A DNA stretch of 64,000 nt from Sporosarcina sp. BI001-red (GCF_003384035.1 NZ_QQAK01000017.1:62001-126000), one strand, 5' to 3'. Positions 10,842 through 19,646 are shown, numbered from the stretch's first letter. A program made the numbers and translations. Notes: generated by a model from the letters alone, not told the origin.

Positions 10842-12485
10842 ATGGACAAATTAGAGATAGTAACATGGCCATTCCAGGATAAAATTTTAAACAAAATTAG
10901 CAATAATGAGTTGTTTTTAAACTATCCTGTAATTTACATATTAAATGGTTCCAAAGAAGCTTACATAGGTGAGACAGTCTATTTTAAAAAGCGGATGAAA
11001 TCACATGTGAAAAACAAAGATAGAAAGAACTTGCAATATATGCATCTGATTAAGCATGAGAAATTCAATCGTTCTGCTACTTTTCATCTGGAAACAAAGC
11101 TTATTAATTATTTTTGAGGTGATGAAAAATATAAACTTCAAAATAAGAGTAAAACATCAAATGATTTTACTCACAATTATTATGAAAACCCATTTTTTGA
11201 TCAAAGCGTTTTTAATGAATTATGGAATGGACTGTATGAGAAAGGTATTGTAGCAAATTCACAACATGTTATCGAGAATAAAGACATATTTAAATTATCG
11301 GCATTTAAAGAGCTTTCGTTGGATCAGTTAGATTTGAAAGAAAAGGTAATTAACTATTGTAAAGAACAAGTCCAATTACAACATAATGAATATGGGGGCT
11401 TGTTCGTCATTAAAGTAGAAGCCTGTGTTGGAAAAAGTGTTGTGTTAAGCTCAACTTTTAATACGATACAGGAACATAATTCGGAAGCTTCATCGCCCTT
11501 CTTTAATACGGAAAAATATTTAGTTGTGAATCATGAGGAAATGTATAAAACCTATAAAGGAATTGCTTCTCAATTAAAGCATTTAAAAGCTAAAAACTTT
11601 GCCAAGCCAACTCTTTTGATCAATCGGTTAAATAAACCTGATAAAAAAGCGGATATATTATTAGTAGATGAAGCACATTTATTATTGACTAGACAAGATA
11701 CATATAAAAATTTCTATGCAGAAAATCAATTAGAAGAGTTAATGAAGCTGGCAAAAGTTGTGGTAATTGTATATGACAGTGATCAAGTTTTAAAGTTAAA
11801 AAGTTTGTGGCAAGAGCTAACTCTAGAAAATTTAATGGGAAAAAGTACACATTCACAAAACTATCAGCTAACCAATCAATTCCGAATGGAAGCAAATGAT
11901 GATGTAATCGAATGGATTAATCAATTTAAACAAAAACGCATACTTCCTTTACCACATGACGAAGCATATGAATTTAAAGTGTTCGGTGCTTTAAAAGAAA
12001 TGCATGATGAGATAAAAGAAAGAAATAAGGAGTATGGATTAAGTCGTGTAGTTTCAACATTTGATTATTTACATAAGAAAGATGGAGGAGTTTATTACAT
12101 TACAGAGGATAGGGGGGAGTACCAAATTCCATGGAATATAACAGATAGTAAATTTACTTGAGCTGAGAATGCTTCAACAGTTAATGAAGCAGGTTCTATT
12201 TACACAATACAAGGATTTGATTTGAATTATGTCGGTGTAATTTTAGGCCCTTCTATTACTTACGATGAACAATTGGATGAACTAGTTATTAAAATCAATG
12301 TCTATAAGGATATCGGTGCATATTCAGGCACAGAAGGAATTGAAAATGTTGAGGCTGTTAAAGAAAGAATAATATTAAATTCCGTCAATATTTTAATGAA
12401 GCGCGGGATTAAGGGATTGTTTTTATATGCGAGTGATGAGGCATTGAGAAATAGACTCTTTAGAAACCAAAATAGTATAACCTGA
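10842..12485 (+). pseudogene. GIY-YIG / DUF2075 (P-loop helicase-like) protein with in-frame TGA codons
   Basis: One reading frame encodes an N-terminal GIY-YIG nuclease-like domain (VIYILNG...AYIGET, residues about 27-45) followed by a DUF2075-type P-loop domain. It is interrupted by TGA at 11115-11117 and at 12159-12161. The frame is otherwise unbroken: pieces 10842-11114, 11118-12158 and 12162-12482 join without a shift, and text after the second TGA reads AENASTVNEAGSIYTIQGFDLNY, a conserved DUF2075 stretch. The Walker A region reads EACVGKS, missing the usual GxGK glycine, while Walker B LLVDEAHLLL is intact. AT-rich. Probably a decaying defence-type gene; recoding of TGA is much less likely. 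Confidence 0.75.
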
Positions 12486-13041
12486 AAGAAGTTTCTTTTT
12501 CCACTGCTGCAACCAGAGTACACTATACATCGCCGGACTCGTCACATTTGCCAGACAAGGTAAATCCCATATTATCTTTAATGATTTGTGAAGAGGAATA
12601 CAATAAGCAGTACTTTTTTAAAGACCATAGTGAACGAAAACGAGTATAACAAACCCTATGTAAAGGGAGATAAGATTCCTGTGTACAACAAGAAAAAATA
12701 TAGCAAACCCAGGGTTGTTAGGAGTATAACTGATCTGGATTTTCTGATTCACACGAAATAGTAACAAGCATTAATGATTAATGTCGATTTATCAAGTATT
12801 GTGGCAAATTAGGATTTCTGGTAAGATGTGGATAGATGGAGAGGAATTAGATTCGGGTACCAATTGTTTAAGAGTTCATGTTTGTTTAAACAGTCATGAT
12901 TGTTTCGCATACAGGTACCTTTCACTATTAACAAATGGGCAAAAGTTTTTAAATACGCTTATTTTATATCCTTTAGCAAAGGATTTTCCATCATTTGTTT
13001 CACCACCAGTTCAATTTATCTTCCATTATATAAAACAATAG
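12486..13041. other. AT-rich stretch with gene relics and one palindromic repeat
   Basis: No convincing gene. An open stretch at 12781-13041 has no recognisable domain and crosses the dispersed hairpin repeat at 12872-12926, so it is not called. Short peptide-like runs near 12520-12600 are broken by stops. Reads as degraded accessory DNA. Confidence 0.5.
12872..12926. repeat. Dispersed palindromic repeat, copy a
   Basis: Near-perfect palindrome AAACAGTCATGATTGTTT at 12888-12905, then CAGGTACCTTTCACT to 12926. It shares the right half with the copy at 19507-19556; the left arm is degenerate. Confidence 0.65.
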
Positions 13042-13234
13042 ATGAAAGAGAATAATGGACGGTTATCTTGGCTGGAAGATGAGGAGAGATATATTGAACA
13101 TCGTCATGCCTCATCTTACTTATTGGATGGCGAATGTGCTGTAGACTATGTTAAAAATACACTTGCATTTTTTTGTAGCAGAGCACTTTTACGTAGTCCA
13201 TGAACAAATTTATCGTTCAGGTAGTGCAGACTGA
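13042..13234 (+). pseudogene. Small unknown protein, frameshifted at a T-run
   Basis: ATG 13042 opens MKENNGRLSWLEDEERYIEH and stays in frame to a run of seven T near 13168-13174. Removing one base there continues coding as VAEHFYVVHEQIYRSGSAD and a TGA near 13232; without the shift it ends at a TGA near 13201. Family not recognised. The clean continuation in the other frame is what suggests a real gene that has slipped. Confidence 0.45.
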
Positions 13235-13281
13235 AGGGATACAAACAGGACTTATTATTATTAACCAAGGAAGATATTAAC

Positions 13282-13632
13282 ATGTTAGTAGAAATAGATG
13301 CAGCCATTAAACAACCCGTTGCGTTAGCAACCTATTTAGAAACACATTATCTCCAACGGCAAAAGACAAAGCGTGCACCGTTTTTAAAGTCGGCTTGGCG
13401 ATTAGGGGTTGCATCGATATTATTGACGGTTATACTTGCATTCTCTAATATCATATTCGAGAAATTGCAATCCTCTAAAGTATTTATTAGTGAGAAGTGG
13501 ACAGCTACTTTCGCAAAGGATGAGGTAGAGCCGACGGTGGCTACCCCAGAGGCGATGCAAGAGAGGATTACTGAGCCTACGGTTAATATTCGCATTGCTA
13601 CAAGGTTCTATAATAGCGACAGGCTATGCTAA
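13282..13632 (+). pseudogene. Remnant of an unknown single-pass membrane protein
   Basis: 116 codons with one predicted membrane helix (about residues 41-60, VASILLTVILAFSNIIF) after a basic segment, then an acidic, Pro/Thr-containing stretch. Downstream, other frames still look coding (for example LNVEQLDND, an in-frame TGA, then VTALKIWLADGQTDRLCE around 13645-13735), suggesting the original gene was longer and is now broken. No family recognised. Confidence 0.35.
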
Positions 13633-13888
13633 TAAACCTACGTGTTTTTAAATGTAGAACAACTTGATAACGATTGAGTTACCGCGCTGAAGATTTGGCT
13701 AGCTGACGGACAGACAGACAGGCTATGTGAGTAAGAAGGTAACTTCAATTCAATAAGTGAGGGAAGATAGCGCATCTCTCTATAGCGGTTTTAATGAGAA
13801 TATGTCTGTCCTAGGTTTAAAAAATTTGATCAATTCAGTAAGGAGCATTCCTGTTAAAAGCTTTTTCGGGGACTTGAACATAAAAAGC

Positions 13889-13953
13889 CCTCTTGGTATG
13901 ATGCGGGGTGTCAAATCTGCACGAATTGACCCCTAATTTGCATACCAAGGAGG
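13889..13953 (+). promoter_or_regulatory. Hairpin that could hide the transposase ribosome binding site
   Basis: CTTGGTATG at 13892-13900 pairs with CATACCAAG at 13941-13949, and flanking bases extend this to 13889/13953 with a bulge. Inside it GGGGTGTCAA pairs imperfectly with TTGACCCC. The 3' arm contains AAGGAGG, the only ribosome binding site for ATG 13961, so the structure may limit transposase translation. It could also be part of the element's noncoding RNA. Confidence 0.6.
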
Positions 13954-13960
13954 ACTCATC

Positions 13961-15238
13961 ATGAATTTTACGCAAAACGTTAAAATTAATCAAGTTACCG
14001 ATAAAACGCTGGTCATAGGAATGGACATCGCCAAGCGCACACATTACGCCTGCATGGTCGATGAACGTGGCCTGCTCCTTAAGAAATCGTTCCCTGTCCA
14101 TCAATCAAGCCAAGTGTTCGAATACTTCTATGAATGCATTCTAAGCGCCAAGAAACAATTTGGTAAAAGTGAAGTCATCATTGGTATTGAGCCTACCGGC
14201 CACTATTGGCTCAACTTGGCCTACTTTCTCGACGATCGTGGCATCCCGCTCGTCATATGTAATCCAATGCATGTAAAGAAATCCAAGGAACTTGACGACA
14301 ACCTTCAGACAAAGAACGACGCAAAGGATGCCCTTGTCATCGCCCGTTTAGTGAAAGACGGTCGATATAGCTATCCACGGATATTAAGAGAGACAGAGGC
14401 TGAATTGCGTGTCGGTTCGACACTGAAAGGCAATCTCACTGAAGAATTGAACGCAATTAAAAACAAGATGATCCGCTGGACTGATCGGTATTTTCCTGAG
14501 TTCCAAGCAGTGTTTCCATCGTTTGGGAAAATGGCGCTTGCCGTTTTGGAATGTACCCCATTCCCATCTGAGATAGCGAATCAGGAACCGTCAGAACTAC
14601 TGGCAACCTACCGGATGGTAGAGGGGATGAAATCTCCCCAGCTGCCAAAGACGAAAAAGCTCATTGTAAGTGCGCGTACCTCTATAGGCGTAACAGAAGG
14701 ACAACAGATGGCCCGTATTGAAATTGCCACACTTGTCCAGCGTTATCGCCAACTTGAGAAGGAGCTGGCATCGCTTCAAGAACAGCTGACAGGGTTTATT
14801 CAAGCTACTGTTGAGTACGAATATCTCCAAACAGTCCCAGGGCTTGGAGACGCAACCATCATTGACTTACTATCTGAAATCGGAAGTTTTACTCATTACA
14901 ATCATCCACGCCAATTATTGAAACTTGCGGGATTGACATTAAGGGAGAATTCTTCCGGACAGCACAAGGGACAGAAACGAATTTCCAAAAGAGGAAGAAG
15001 CCAGCTGCGTGCACTGCTCTTCCGTGTCATGATGCCGATGATTCGGCACAACCAGGCATTTAAAAGCCTGCACGAGTATTACACAACCAGGCAAGTGAAT
15101 CCATTACGTAAGAAACAGTCCATTGTAGTTCTCTGTGGAAAACTATTGAAGGTACTGCACGCAATCTGTACGAAGCATATGGTGTTTGACGCTGAGCAAA
15201 TGATGAGGGACATTCCCACGCTCGAAAGAGCTGCCTAA
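13961..15238 (+). CDS. IS110-family transposase
   Basis: 425 residues. The N-terminal RuvC-like DEDD domain shows VIGMDIAKRTHYA (Asp), IGIEPTGHYW (Glu) and KNDAKDALVIARL (Asp pair). The C-terminal Transposase_20 domain shows TVPGLGDATIIDLLSEIG, with the catalytic-serine region RENSSGQHKGQKRISKRGR near residues 328-346. IS110 enzymes insert without flanking duplications and are guided by an RNA made from the element's noncoding end. The gene appears intact. Confidence 0.92.
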   Translation: MNFTQNVKINQVTDKTLVIGMDIAKRTHYACMVDERGLLLKKSFPVHQSSQVFEYFYECILSAKKQFGKSEVIIGIEPTGHYWLNLAYFLDDRGIPLVICNPMHVKKSKELDDNLQTKNDAKDALVIARLVKDGRYSYPRILRETEAELRVGSTLKGNLTEELNAIKNKMIRWTDRYFPEFQAVFPSFGKMALAVLECTPFPSEIANQEPSELLATYRMVEGMKSPQLPKTKKLIVSARTSIGVTEGQQMARIEIATLVQRYRQLEKELASLQEQLTGFIQATVEYEYLQTVPGLGDATIIDLLSEIGSFTHYNHPRQLLKLAGLTLRENSSGQHKGQKRISKRGRSQLRALLFRVMMPMIRHNQAFKSLHEYYTTRQVNPLRKKQSIVVLCGKLLKVLHAICTKHMVFDAEQMMRDIPTLERAA

Positions 15239-15545
15239 GGTTTTACATTCGTAGTAAATGACTAGAAAATTGGATGACACGGAGAAGCCGGCATTATATT
15301 ATCCATACGACCAATGAGTCCCTTGAGGAGCTTCGCCAGCCTCCGCCTTATGACTAGACCGAACGAAGGAATGTAGGCGCTTTAGACGCCAAGAGACATG
15401 GGAGGGTACGTCATCATAAGCCATGCGGAGATCCATAGTGCATCGTATATTGTATCAGCATCGCAACCAGTATTATCCAGCGATGACCGCGTAGCGTGCC
15501 CAAGGACGTTTGAAGATTCAAATATCTAATTATTATTGTTAATCA
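15239..15545 (+). ncRNA. Candidate guide (bridge/seek) RNA region of the IS110 element
   Basis: About 300 bases after the transposase hold no ORF but several short self-complementary segments, such as GGCG...CGCC near 15375-15390 and CATCGC...GCGATG at 15459-15485. Composition is GC-richer than the neighbourhood. IS1111-type members carry their guide RNA on this side, IS110-type members upstream; which applies here cannot be settled by eye. Confidence 0.35.
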
Positions 15546-15625
15546 TCGTGTCAAAAATATTTTTTTGGCACCCTTACAACGGCTCAAACCGTTGATACAT
15601 CAATGTTTATAGAGGGAGGATAACT

Positions 15626-16720
15626 ATGTATTTGCCTATTATGAAAAATCGGAATGAGGAATTAAAAGTTATTAGTAATATGAATCATTTTTTGGGTGAA
15701 TCTATAATTCCCATAATTGAAATAATTAGAGATGAGTATAATATCAAATATAAAATTGATGAAAATACAGGTGAATATATTTATGAGAAAAAACCCGGTA
15801 AAAGAAGGAGAAACAAAATAAAATTACCGCCAACAGAAGATGATATAATTACTTTGGAAAAGATTCAAGAAAGACTAAATGGAAAAAAAGGATTTATTGA
15901 TTTCTTTAGATTTAGTGAAGAAGAATACGATAATAAAGACTTCAAAGGAATTGAATTATCATTCACGTTGAGTCGAGATTATAAATACTACAAAAAAAGA
16001 ATGTTACAAATAGGAAGGTTCAGTAATTTATATCCTGTAATTTCTATTAAAAAGGGTTTTAAAATAAGTGAGCATGACTTACTAAAATTAGTAAACGAAT
16101 TAAGAAGGGATAACTCCTCCATAGCGATTAGAATTACGGACATTTATTTAGATGACTATTTGGAATTCCTGGAGGAGCATTTAACAGAAATAGATTTTAT
16201 CATGTTGGATATAAGAAATCAACATGTTGATTCTAAGTTCATGGAACTAGAAGAATTTCAAGAGTTAGAAACGGATGCAAATAAAACTCTACTTAATTCC
16301 CCTAGATCGAGAGAATATAAAAATGGAGACTATGAAAACCTGGAATTCACTAAAAAAATCGATAATGGAGTTGCAATAAAATATAAGGATTATGAATTTG
16401 ACGGGTTTGGGGACTTTGGTGGGCTAAAAGATGATTTACCGTCAGAAGGTGGGGGTAACGGAACAGGGTCAGCATTAGGGTTGATATATTCAAAAGAAAA
16501 AAATTCCTTTTTTTCAATAGTAAACTCTGATACAAATCTGGGTGTGCGAGGGTTTAAGTATGTTAGAAGTGAAGTACTAAATAGATTAGCTCTTATTGAT
16601 AGTGAAAATGATTGTATAGCTGTTAAAAGAATTGAAAGTATGGAAGAAAAGTTTGGCAATTGGGCCACCTGGAGTAATCTGACGTTAACTAGGTATATAC
16701 ATCAGCAAGCAAAAAAATAG
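15626..16720 (+). CDS. Beta family (T4 beta-like, sce7725-type) protein, putative defence gene
   Basis: 364 residues, soluble, AT-rich. The pattern MYLPIMKNRNEELKVI...IIPIIEI, then IELSFTL, YPVISI, the middle FIMLDIRNQ and C-terminal LGVRGFKYVRSEVLNRL resembles the beta-protein family commonly annotated as sce7725. AGAGGGAGGA precedes ATG 15626. Its stop codon (16718-16720) lies inside a perfect palindrome shared with the convergent sce7726-like gene. The family often travels with sce7726-type nucleases in accessory regions; biochemical function is unknown. Confidence 0.65.
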   Translation: MYLPIMKNRNEELKVISNMNHFLGESIIPIIEIIRDEYNIKYKIDENTGEYIYEKKPGKRRRNKIKLPPTEDDIITLEKIQERLNGKKGFIDFFRFSEEEYDNKDFKGIELSFTLSRDYKYYKKRMLQIGRFSNLYPVISIKKGFKISEHDLLKLVNELRRDNSSIAIRITDIYLDDYLEFLEEHLTEIDFIMLDIRNQHVDSKFMELEEFQELETDANKTLLNSPRSREYKNGDYENLEFTKKIDNGVAIKYKDYEFDGFGDFGGLKDDLPSEGGGNGTGSALGLIYSKEKNSFFSIVNSDTNLGVRGFKYVRSEVLNRLALIDSENDCIAVKRIESMEEKFGNWATWSNLTLTRYIHQQAKK

Positions 16721-16743
16721 TATACCTTTAAAGGTATACTATT
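16716..16743. terminator. 28-bp perfect palindrome, bidirectional terminator between convergent genes
   Basis: The left arm 16716-16729 (AATAGTATACCTTT) is an exact inverse of 16730-16743. It contains the stop codons of both converging genes (TAG 16718-16720 on plus, TAA 16728-16730 on minus). A-rich DNA on the left gives a T-run for the minus strand. Confidence 0.75.
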
Positions 16744-17534
16744 CTTGGAGATAATGTATTTTTAAAAAACCATTGATAATCTATTTCTAGAATATCGGAG
16801 CTGTTTTCTACTAGAAAATTCCACTTGTATTGGAATTTTCTTCTTAAACATAGTTTGAAGATTTTGTTGATCTCTTTTTCAGTTTTTTTACTAATAATTA
16901 AATCAATCATAGTGTCTTTGGATTCAAGGGTTGGACATTCAAAAAAGACATTCAAATCCTTTTTCGTTAAGACTGACAGTTGAGAAAAAGCTGAAATAGA
17001 ACTTGATTTAACAGCACCTCGAGCTTTTTTAAAAACATATTTACCTGTTTTAGTGCTGTAATAAGTGTAAATTCCACACTCACTTGGAATGTGAGAGGTC
17101 ATACTCTTAAGATCCTGCACTGAACATATTAAATATACCATATCGAACACTTGGAAATAGTCTTTCATTTGCTGATTTAACCGCTTTGGAGTATCTAATT
17201 CAGTTTTTATCTCGAAAGCTGTACTTATACTATTTATTTTGCATAAATCTAACCTACTTTTTCCTACATTCAATTCAAAAATAGAGACATGGTTATTTGT
17301 TTTAAAGAGGACATTGTTAATAAAAGTAGATTTAATTGTAGTTTCATTAGGATAATAATCTAACAGAAACTGATTAACGAATTCTCTGGGGGATAATGTA
17401 TTTTTAAATTTATCAACAGATAATTGACCATCAAATGCTTTTAAGACTTTATTCTTGATAGTATTATTACTTAAAAATGTAGAATATTGACTTGATAATA
17501 ATTTTGCGTATTCAAAGTTTCTTTTCTCTTGCAT
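16728..17534 (-). CDS. sce7726-family protein, PD-(D/E)XK-like nuclease
   Basis: 268 residues. The central segment KSRLDLCKIN...STAFEIKTELDTPKRLNQQ has the Asp ... Glu-x-Lys spacing of PD-(D/E)XK nucleases, and NQQMKDYFQVFDMVYLIC matches the sce7726 group. The start is ATG at 17534 with AGGAGT upstream; a longer frame from 17570 lacks a good site. Converges on the beta/sce7725-like gene and is divergent from the toxin gene at 17656. Likely a DNA-acting part of a defence or conflict module; nuclease activity is inference. Confidence 0.65.
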   Translation of the reverse strand: MQEKRNFEYAKLLSSQYSTFLSNNTIKNKVLKAFDGQLSVDKFKNTLSPREFVNQFLLDYYPNETTIKSTFINNVLFKTNNHVSIFELNVGKSRLDLCKINSISTAFEIKTELDTPKRLNQQMKDYFQVFDMVYLICSVQDLKSMTSHIPSECGIYTYYSTKTGKYVFKKARGAVKSSSISAFSQLSVLTKKDLNVFFECPTLESKDTMIDLIISKKTEKEINKIFKLCLRRKFQYKWNFLVENSSDILEIDYQWFFKNTLSPRIVYL

Positions 17535-17599
17535 ATTCTGCACTCCTATTCTAATCCAATTATAGTACATAAAGTTGATGTTAGTCCACTTAAGTTGGA

Positions 17600-17628
17600 T
17601 TGACCTTATAGGTTAATTTGTGTTAAAT
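17600..17628 (+). promoter_or_regulatory. Promoter of the toxin-antitoxin operon
   Basis: TTGACC at 17600-17605 and TTAAAT at 17623-17628 are 17 bases apart. A short inverted repeat (ACCT TAT AGGT, 17603-17613) overlaps the -35 region and could be the site where the HigA-like protein binds. Confidence 0.5.
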
Positions 17629-17655
17629 TTATTTTGATGAATAAGGGGGATACAA

Positions 17656-17970
17656 ATGAAAATTTCTTATGCTACTAAGAAATTGGAAAAGATATTAACC
17701 AATGAACGTATGATAAAAAAGGAATATACAGGATTTTATAAAAAAGTTATTAATAGAATATCAGAGATAAGGGCTGCGAACAATTTGGATGAAATCCCTC
17801 ACGTACCTCCACCTCGTCGACATAAACTAGAAGGAGATTTTAACGATTGTTGGGGAATTGATGTCTCTAAAAACTATCGTATTGTAGTAAGGCCAATTGG
17901 TGATTGGGACGAATCTGACTTGAAATCAATTAATGAAATACTAATTTTAACAATTGAAGACTATCACTAG
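17656..17970 (+). CDS. HigB/RelE-type toxin
   Basis: 104 residues, basic. The pattern YKKVINRISEIRAANNLDEIPHVPPPRRHKLEGDFNDCWGIDVSKNYRIV is typical of RelE/HigB-fold killer proteins: LxG...ysi/gid followed by YRI. Such toxins usually cleave mRNA on the ribosome. GGGGGA precedes ATG 17656. The antitoxin-like gene follows after 15 bases with its own AAAGGAGG, and toxin-first order matches HigBA. Confidence 0.82.
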   Translation: MKISYATKKLEKILTNERMIKKEYTGFYKKVINRISEIRAANNLDEIPHVPPPRRHKLEGDFNDCWGIDVSKNYRIVVRPIGDWDESDLKSINEILILTIEDYH

Positions 17971-17985
17971 AAAGGAGGTATTTTT

Positions 17986-19056
17986 ATGGGGAATGAATTT
18001 GTAGTCCATACAGGATCTATTATAAAAGAATATTTAGAAGAACTAGGAATGAGTCAAAAAGAATGTGCTAAACGATTAGGAGTTAGCGAAAAACATATTT
18101 CTAATTTGTTGAACGGAAAAAGCAGATTAACTGAAGAGGTAGCTATAAAGTTAGAAAATATAGTTCATGATATACCGGCTTCTTATTGGTTGAACTACGA
18201 AAGTAAGTATAGGGAACACTTGAAAAGAGAAGAGATGTATTCTAAAAATTATAGTGTGGAGCAATTAATAAATTTCTCGAAGAGATTTAAGTTCAACACA
18301 ATATTTAATGGATTAGACTGGGATTTAGCTAAACAGGCTAATGAAATGTTAAAACTTTTAAGGATTAGTCAATTCGAACAATTTGATGAAGTATATTCGA
18401 ACCTTAATGTTGATTTTATGGAAGATGGCGGAGAAACTGAAGCAATAGCTATTTGGTTAAGTTTAGCCAGTGAAGAAGTTGAAATTCAAAATAAAGACTT
18501 GTCAAATATAAGTTATAGTAAAGAAAAACTAACTGAGTCATTGGGTAAATTTAAATTGCTTTCCTTAAATAATGACTACGAAAATTCATTACGAAGCGCA
18601 AGAAAATTATTAAATCGTTTTGGAATTTATTTAGTGTTTTATAATGCATTAGAAAACAGCAAAGTTAGGGGTGCCCTTACAACATATAAGAATAATCCAG
18701 CAATTTATCTTACTGGAAGATTTAAAACACATGATCATGTCTGGTTTGCTTTGATGCATGAGATAGGACATCTTATTAAACATTATATACCTAATGAACC
18801 CATTGTAACGCTTGAGAATGAATTGAAATTAAAACCCGACAATGACACAAAAGAGGAAGAAGCAAATGAATTTGCTAGGGATTTTTTCATTAATAAATCT
18901 ATGTACAAAGAATTTGTTTATAGAGGGGATTTTAATGAAATTAATATTCATGATTTTGCTAAAACTCAGGGTGTCCTTGCCGGAATAGTTGTAGCTAGGT
19001 TACAACATGATGGAATTATTAGCTTTGATAAATTAAACCATTTGAAAAATCGGTAA
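17986..19056 (+). CDS. HigA-type antitoxin fused to an ImmA/IrrE metallopeptidase domain
   Basis: 356 residues. The N-terminal HTH (about 10-65: MSQKECAKRLGVSEKHISNLLNGKSRLT) is of the HigA/VapI class. The C-terminal half holds the zinc protease motif HEIGH near residues 258-262 in WFALMHEIGHLIKH, followed by an EEEANEFARDFF helix carrying the third ligand, the hallmark of ImmA/IrrE. Paired with the HigB-like toxin, it probably represses the operon and neutralises the toxin; the protease domain may self-cleave or respond to stress (inference). Confidence 0.85.
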   Translation: MGNEFVVHTGSIIKEYLEELGMSQKECAKRLGVSEKHISNLLNGKSRLTEEVAIKLENIVHDIPASYWLNYESKYREHLKREEMYSKNYSVEQLINFSKRFKFNTIFNGLDWDLAKQANEMLKLLRISQFEQFDEVYSNLNVDFMEDGGETEAIAIWLSLASEEVEIQNKDLSNISYSKEKLTESLGKFKLLSLNNDYENSLRSARKLLNRFGIYLVFYNALENSKVRGALTTYKNNPAIYLTGRFKTHDHVWFALMHEIGHLIKHYIPNEPIVTLENELKLKPDNDTKEEEANEFARDFFINKSMYKEFVYRGDFNEINIHDFAKTQGVLAGIVVARLQHDGIISFDKLNHLKNR

Positions 19057-19145
19057 TTATTAATAAGTGAATCAATCTCATAATTATTCTTTTAAAAATT
19101 ACAAAGACATACCCAAAGGTGAATTTGTATTTCAAAAAACAGGAA

Positions 19146-19503
19146 TCATGAGGGTTTTTGATCTTGCAGTGAGAGGTTAATACGATATGCTGCTAGTTTT
19201 GATGCGTTATAAATCAATACAATCATATCGAAATGGACTTTTGCTCGTTTTCCGGTTCGAAATCGTACGTTATTTAACTGATAAAATTCTTTCAGATAGG
19301 CATTCACGCGCTCGACTGCGGTTTTTCGCTTGAAGACTTTCTTCCATGCTTTTGATCCTCGGTCTGGTACCGTATATTTACAAAGATCCGTTGTGATTCT
19401 AACTTTGTACACCTTTTGGCATTGCCCTAAATTTTAGAGCGGGCATACTTTACATTCCAGAGGCTGAGTGTATTTAAGGGTTTCGTATTTTGGGTCATAG
19501 ATT
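19146..19503 (-). pseudogene. 3' fragment of a DDE transposase (IS1182-like)
   Basis: The minus strand reads YDPKYETLKYTQPLECKVCPL, a stop, then NLGQCQKVYKVRI...RGSKAWKKVFKRKTAVERVNAYLKEF and NNVRFRTGKRAKVHFDMIVLIYNASKLAA. This is the C-terminal DDE region (YERR-like Glu helix) of IS1182/IS4-type transposases. The N-terminal two thirds are missing and a stop near 19433 interrupts it. A dead scrap bordering the toxin-antitoxin genes. Confidence 0.8.
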
Positions 19504-19506
19504 CAA

Positions 19507-19556
19507 GTACCTGTGCATCAAACAATCATGATTGTTTCCCACGCAGGTACCTTTCA
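19507..19556. repeat. Dispersed palindromic repeat, copy b (best preserved)
   Basis: GTACCTGTGC at 19507-19516 and GCAGGTAC at 19543-19550 flank a perfect palindrome AAACAATCATGATTGTTT at 19520-19537; CTTTCACT follows. The unit can fold into one long hairpin. Related copies lie at 12872-12926 and 27484-27510. Confidence 0.75.
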
Positions 19557-19615
19557 CTTTTAGCCGGAATTTGTGACGTGAGAGGGTGAGTTTGCTTGCT
19601 TGCGTTGAGCAGACG

Positions 19616-19646
19616 ACCGCTCATAAAAATGGTAGAAGTGATCGTC
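19616..19646 (+). repeat. Two-unit remnant of the CTCATA/ATCATA repeat
   Basis: ACCGCTCATA at 19616-19625 is followed 21 bases later by AGTGATCGTC at 19637-19646, resembling one degenerate pair of the arrays at 10551 and 43101. Confidence 0.4.

Larger units (their letters stand above)
13830..15545 (+). mobile_element. IS110-family insertion sequence (ends not determined)
   Basis: Built around the transposase at 13961-15238, with a structured upstream leader (13887-13953) and about 300 bases of GC-richer noncoding DNA downstream. The base composition differs from the AT-rich DNA on both sides. IS110 elements lack clear inverted ends and make no target duplication, so the boundaries given are approximate. 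Confidence 0.65.

Noticed and set aside
10842..12485. Selenocysteine or reassigned TGA in the GIY-YIG/DUF2075 gene
   Set aside because: No downstream stem-loop of SECIS type was evident, core genes use TGA as a stop (smpB, for example), and the P-loop is also damaged, so decay is simpler.
12781..13041. 86-codon open frame
   Set aside because: It reads through a palindromic repeat and has no ribosome binding site or domain.
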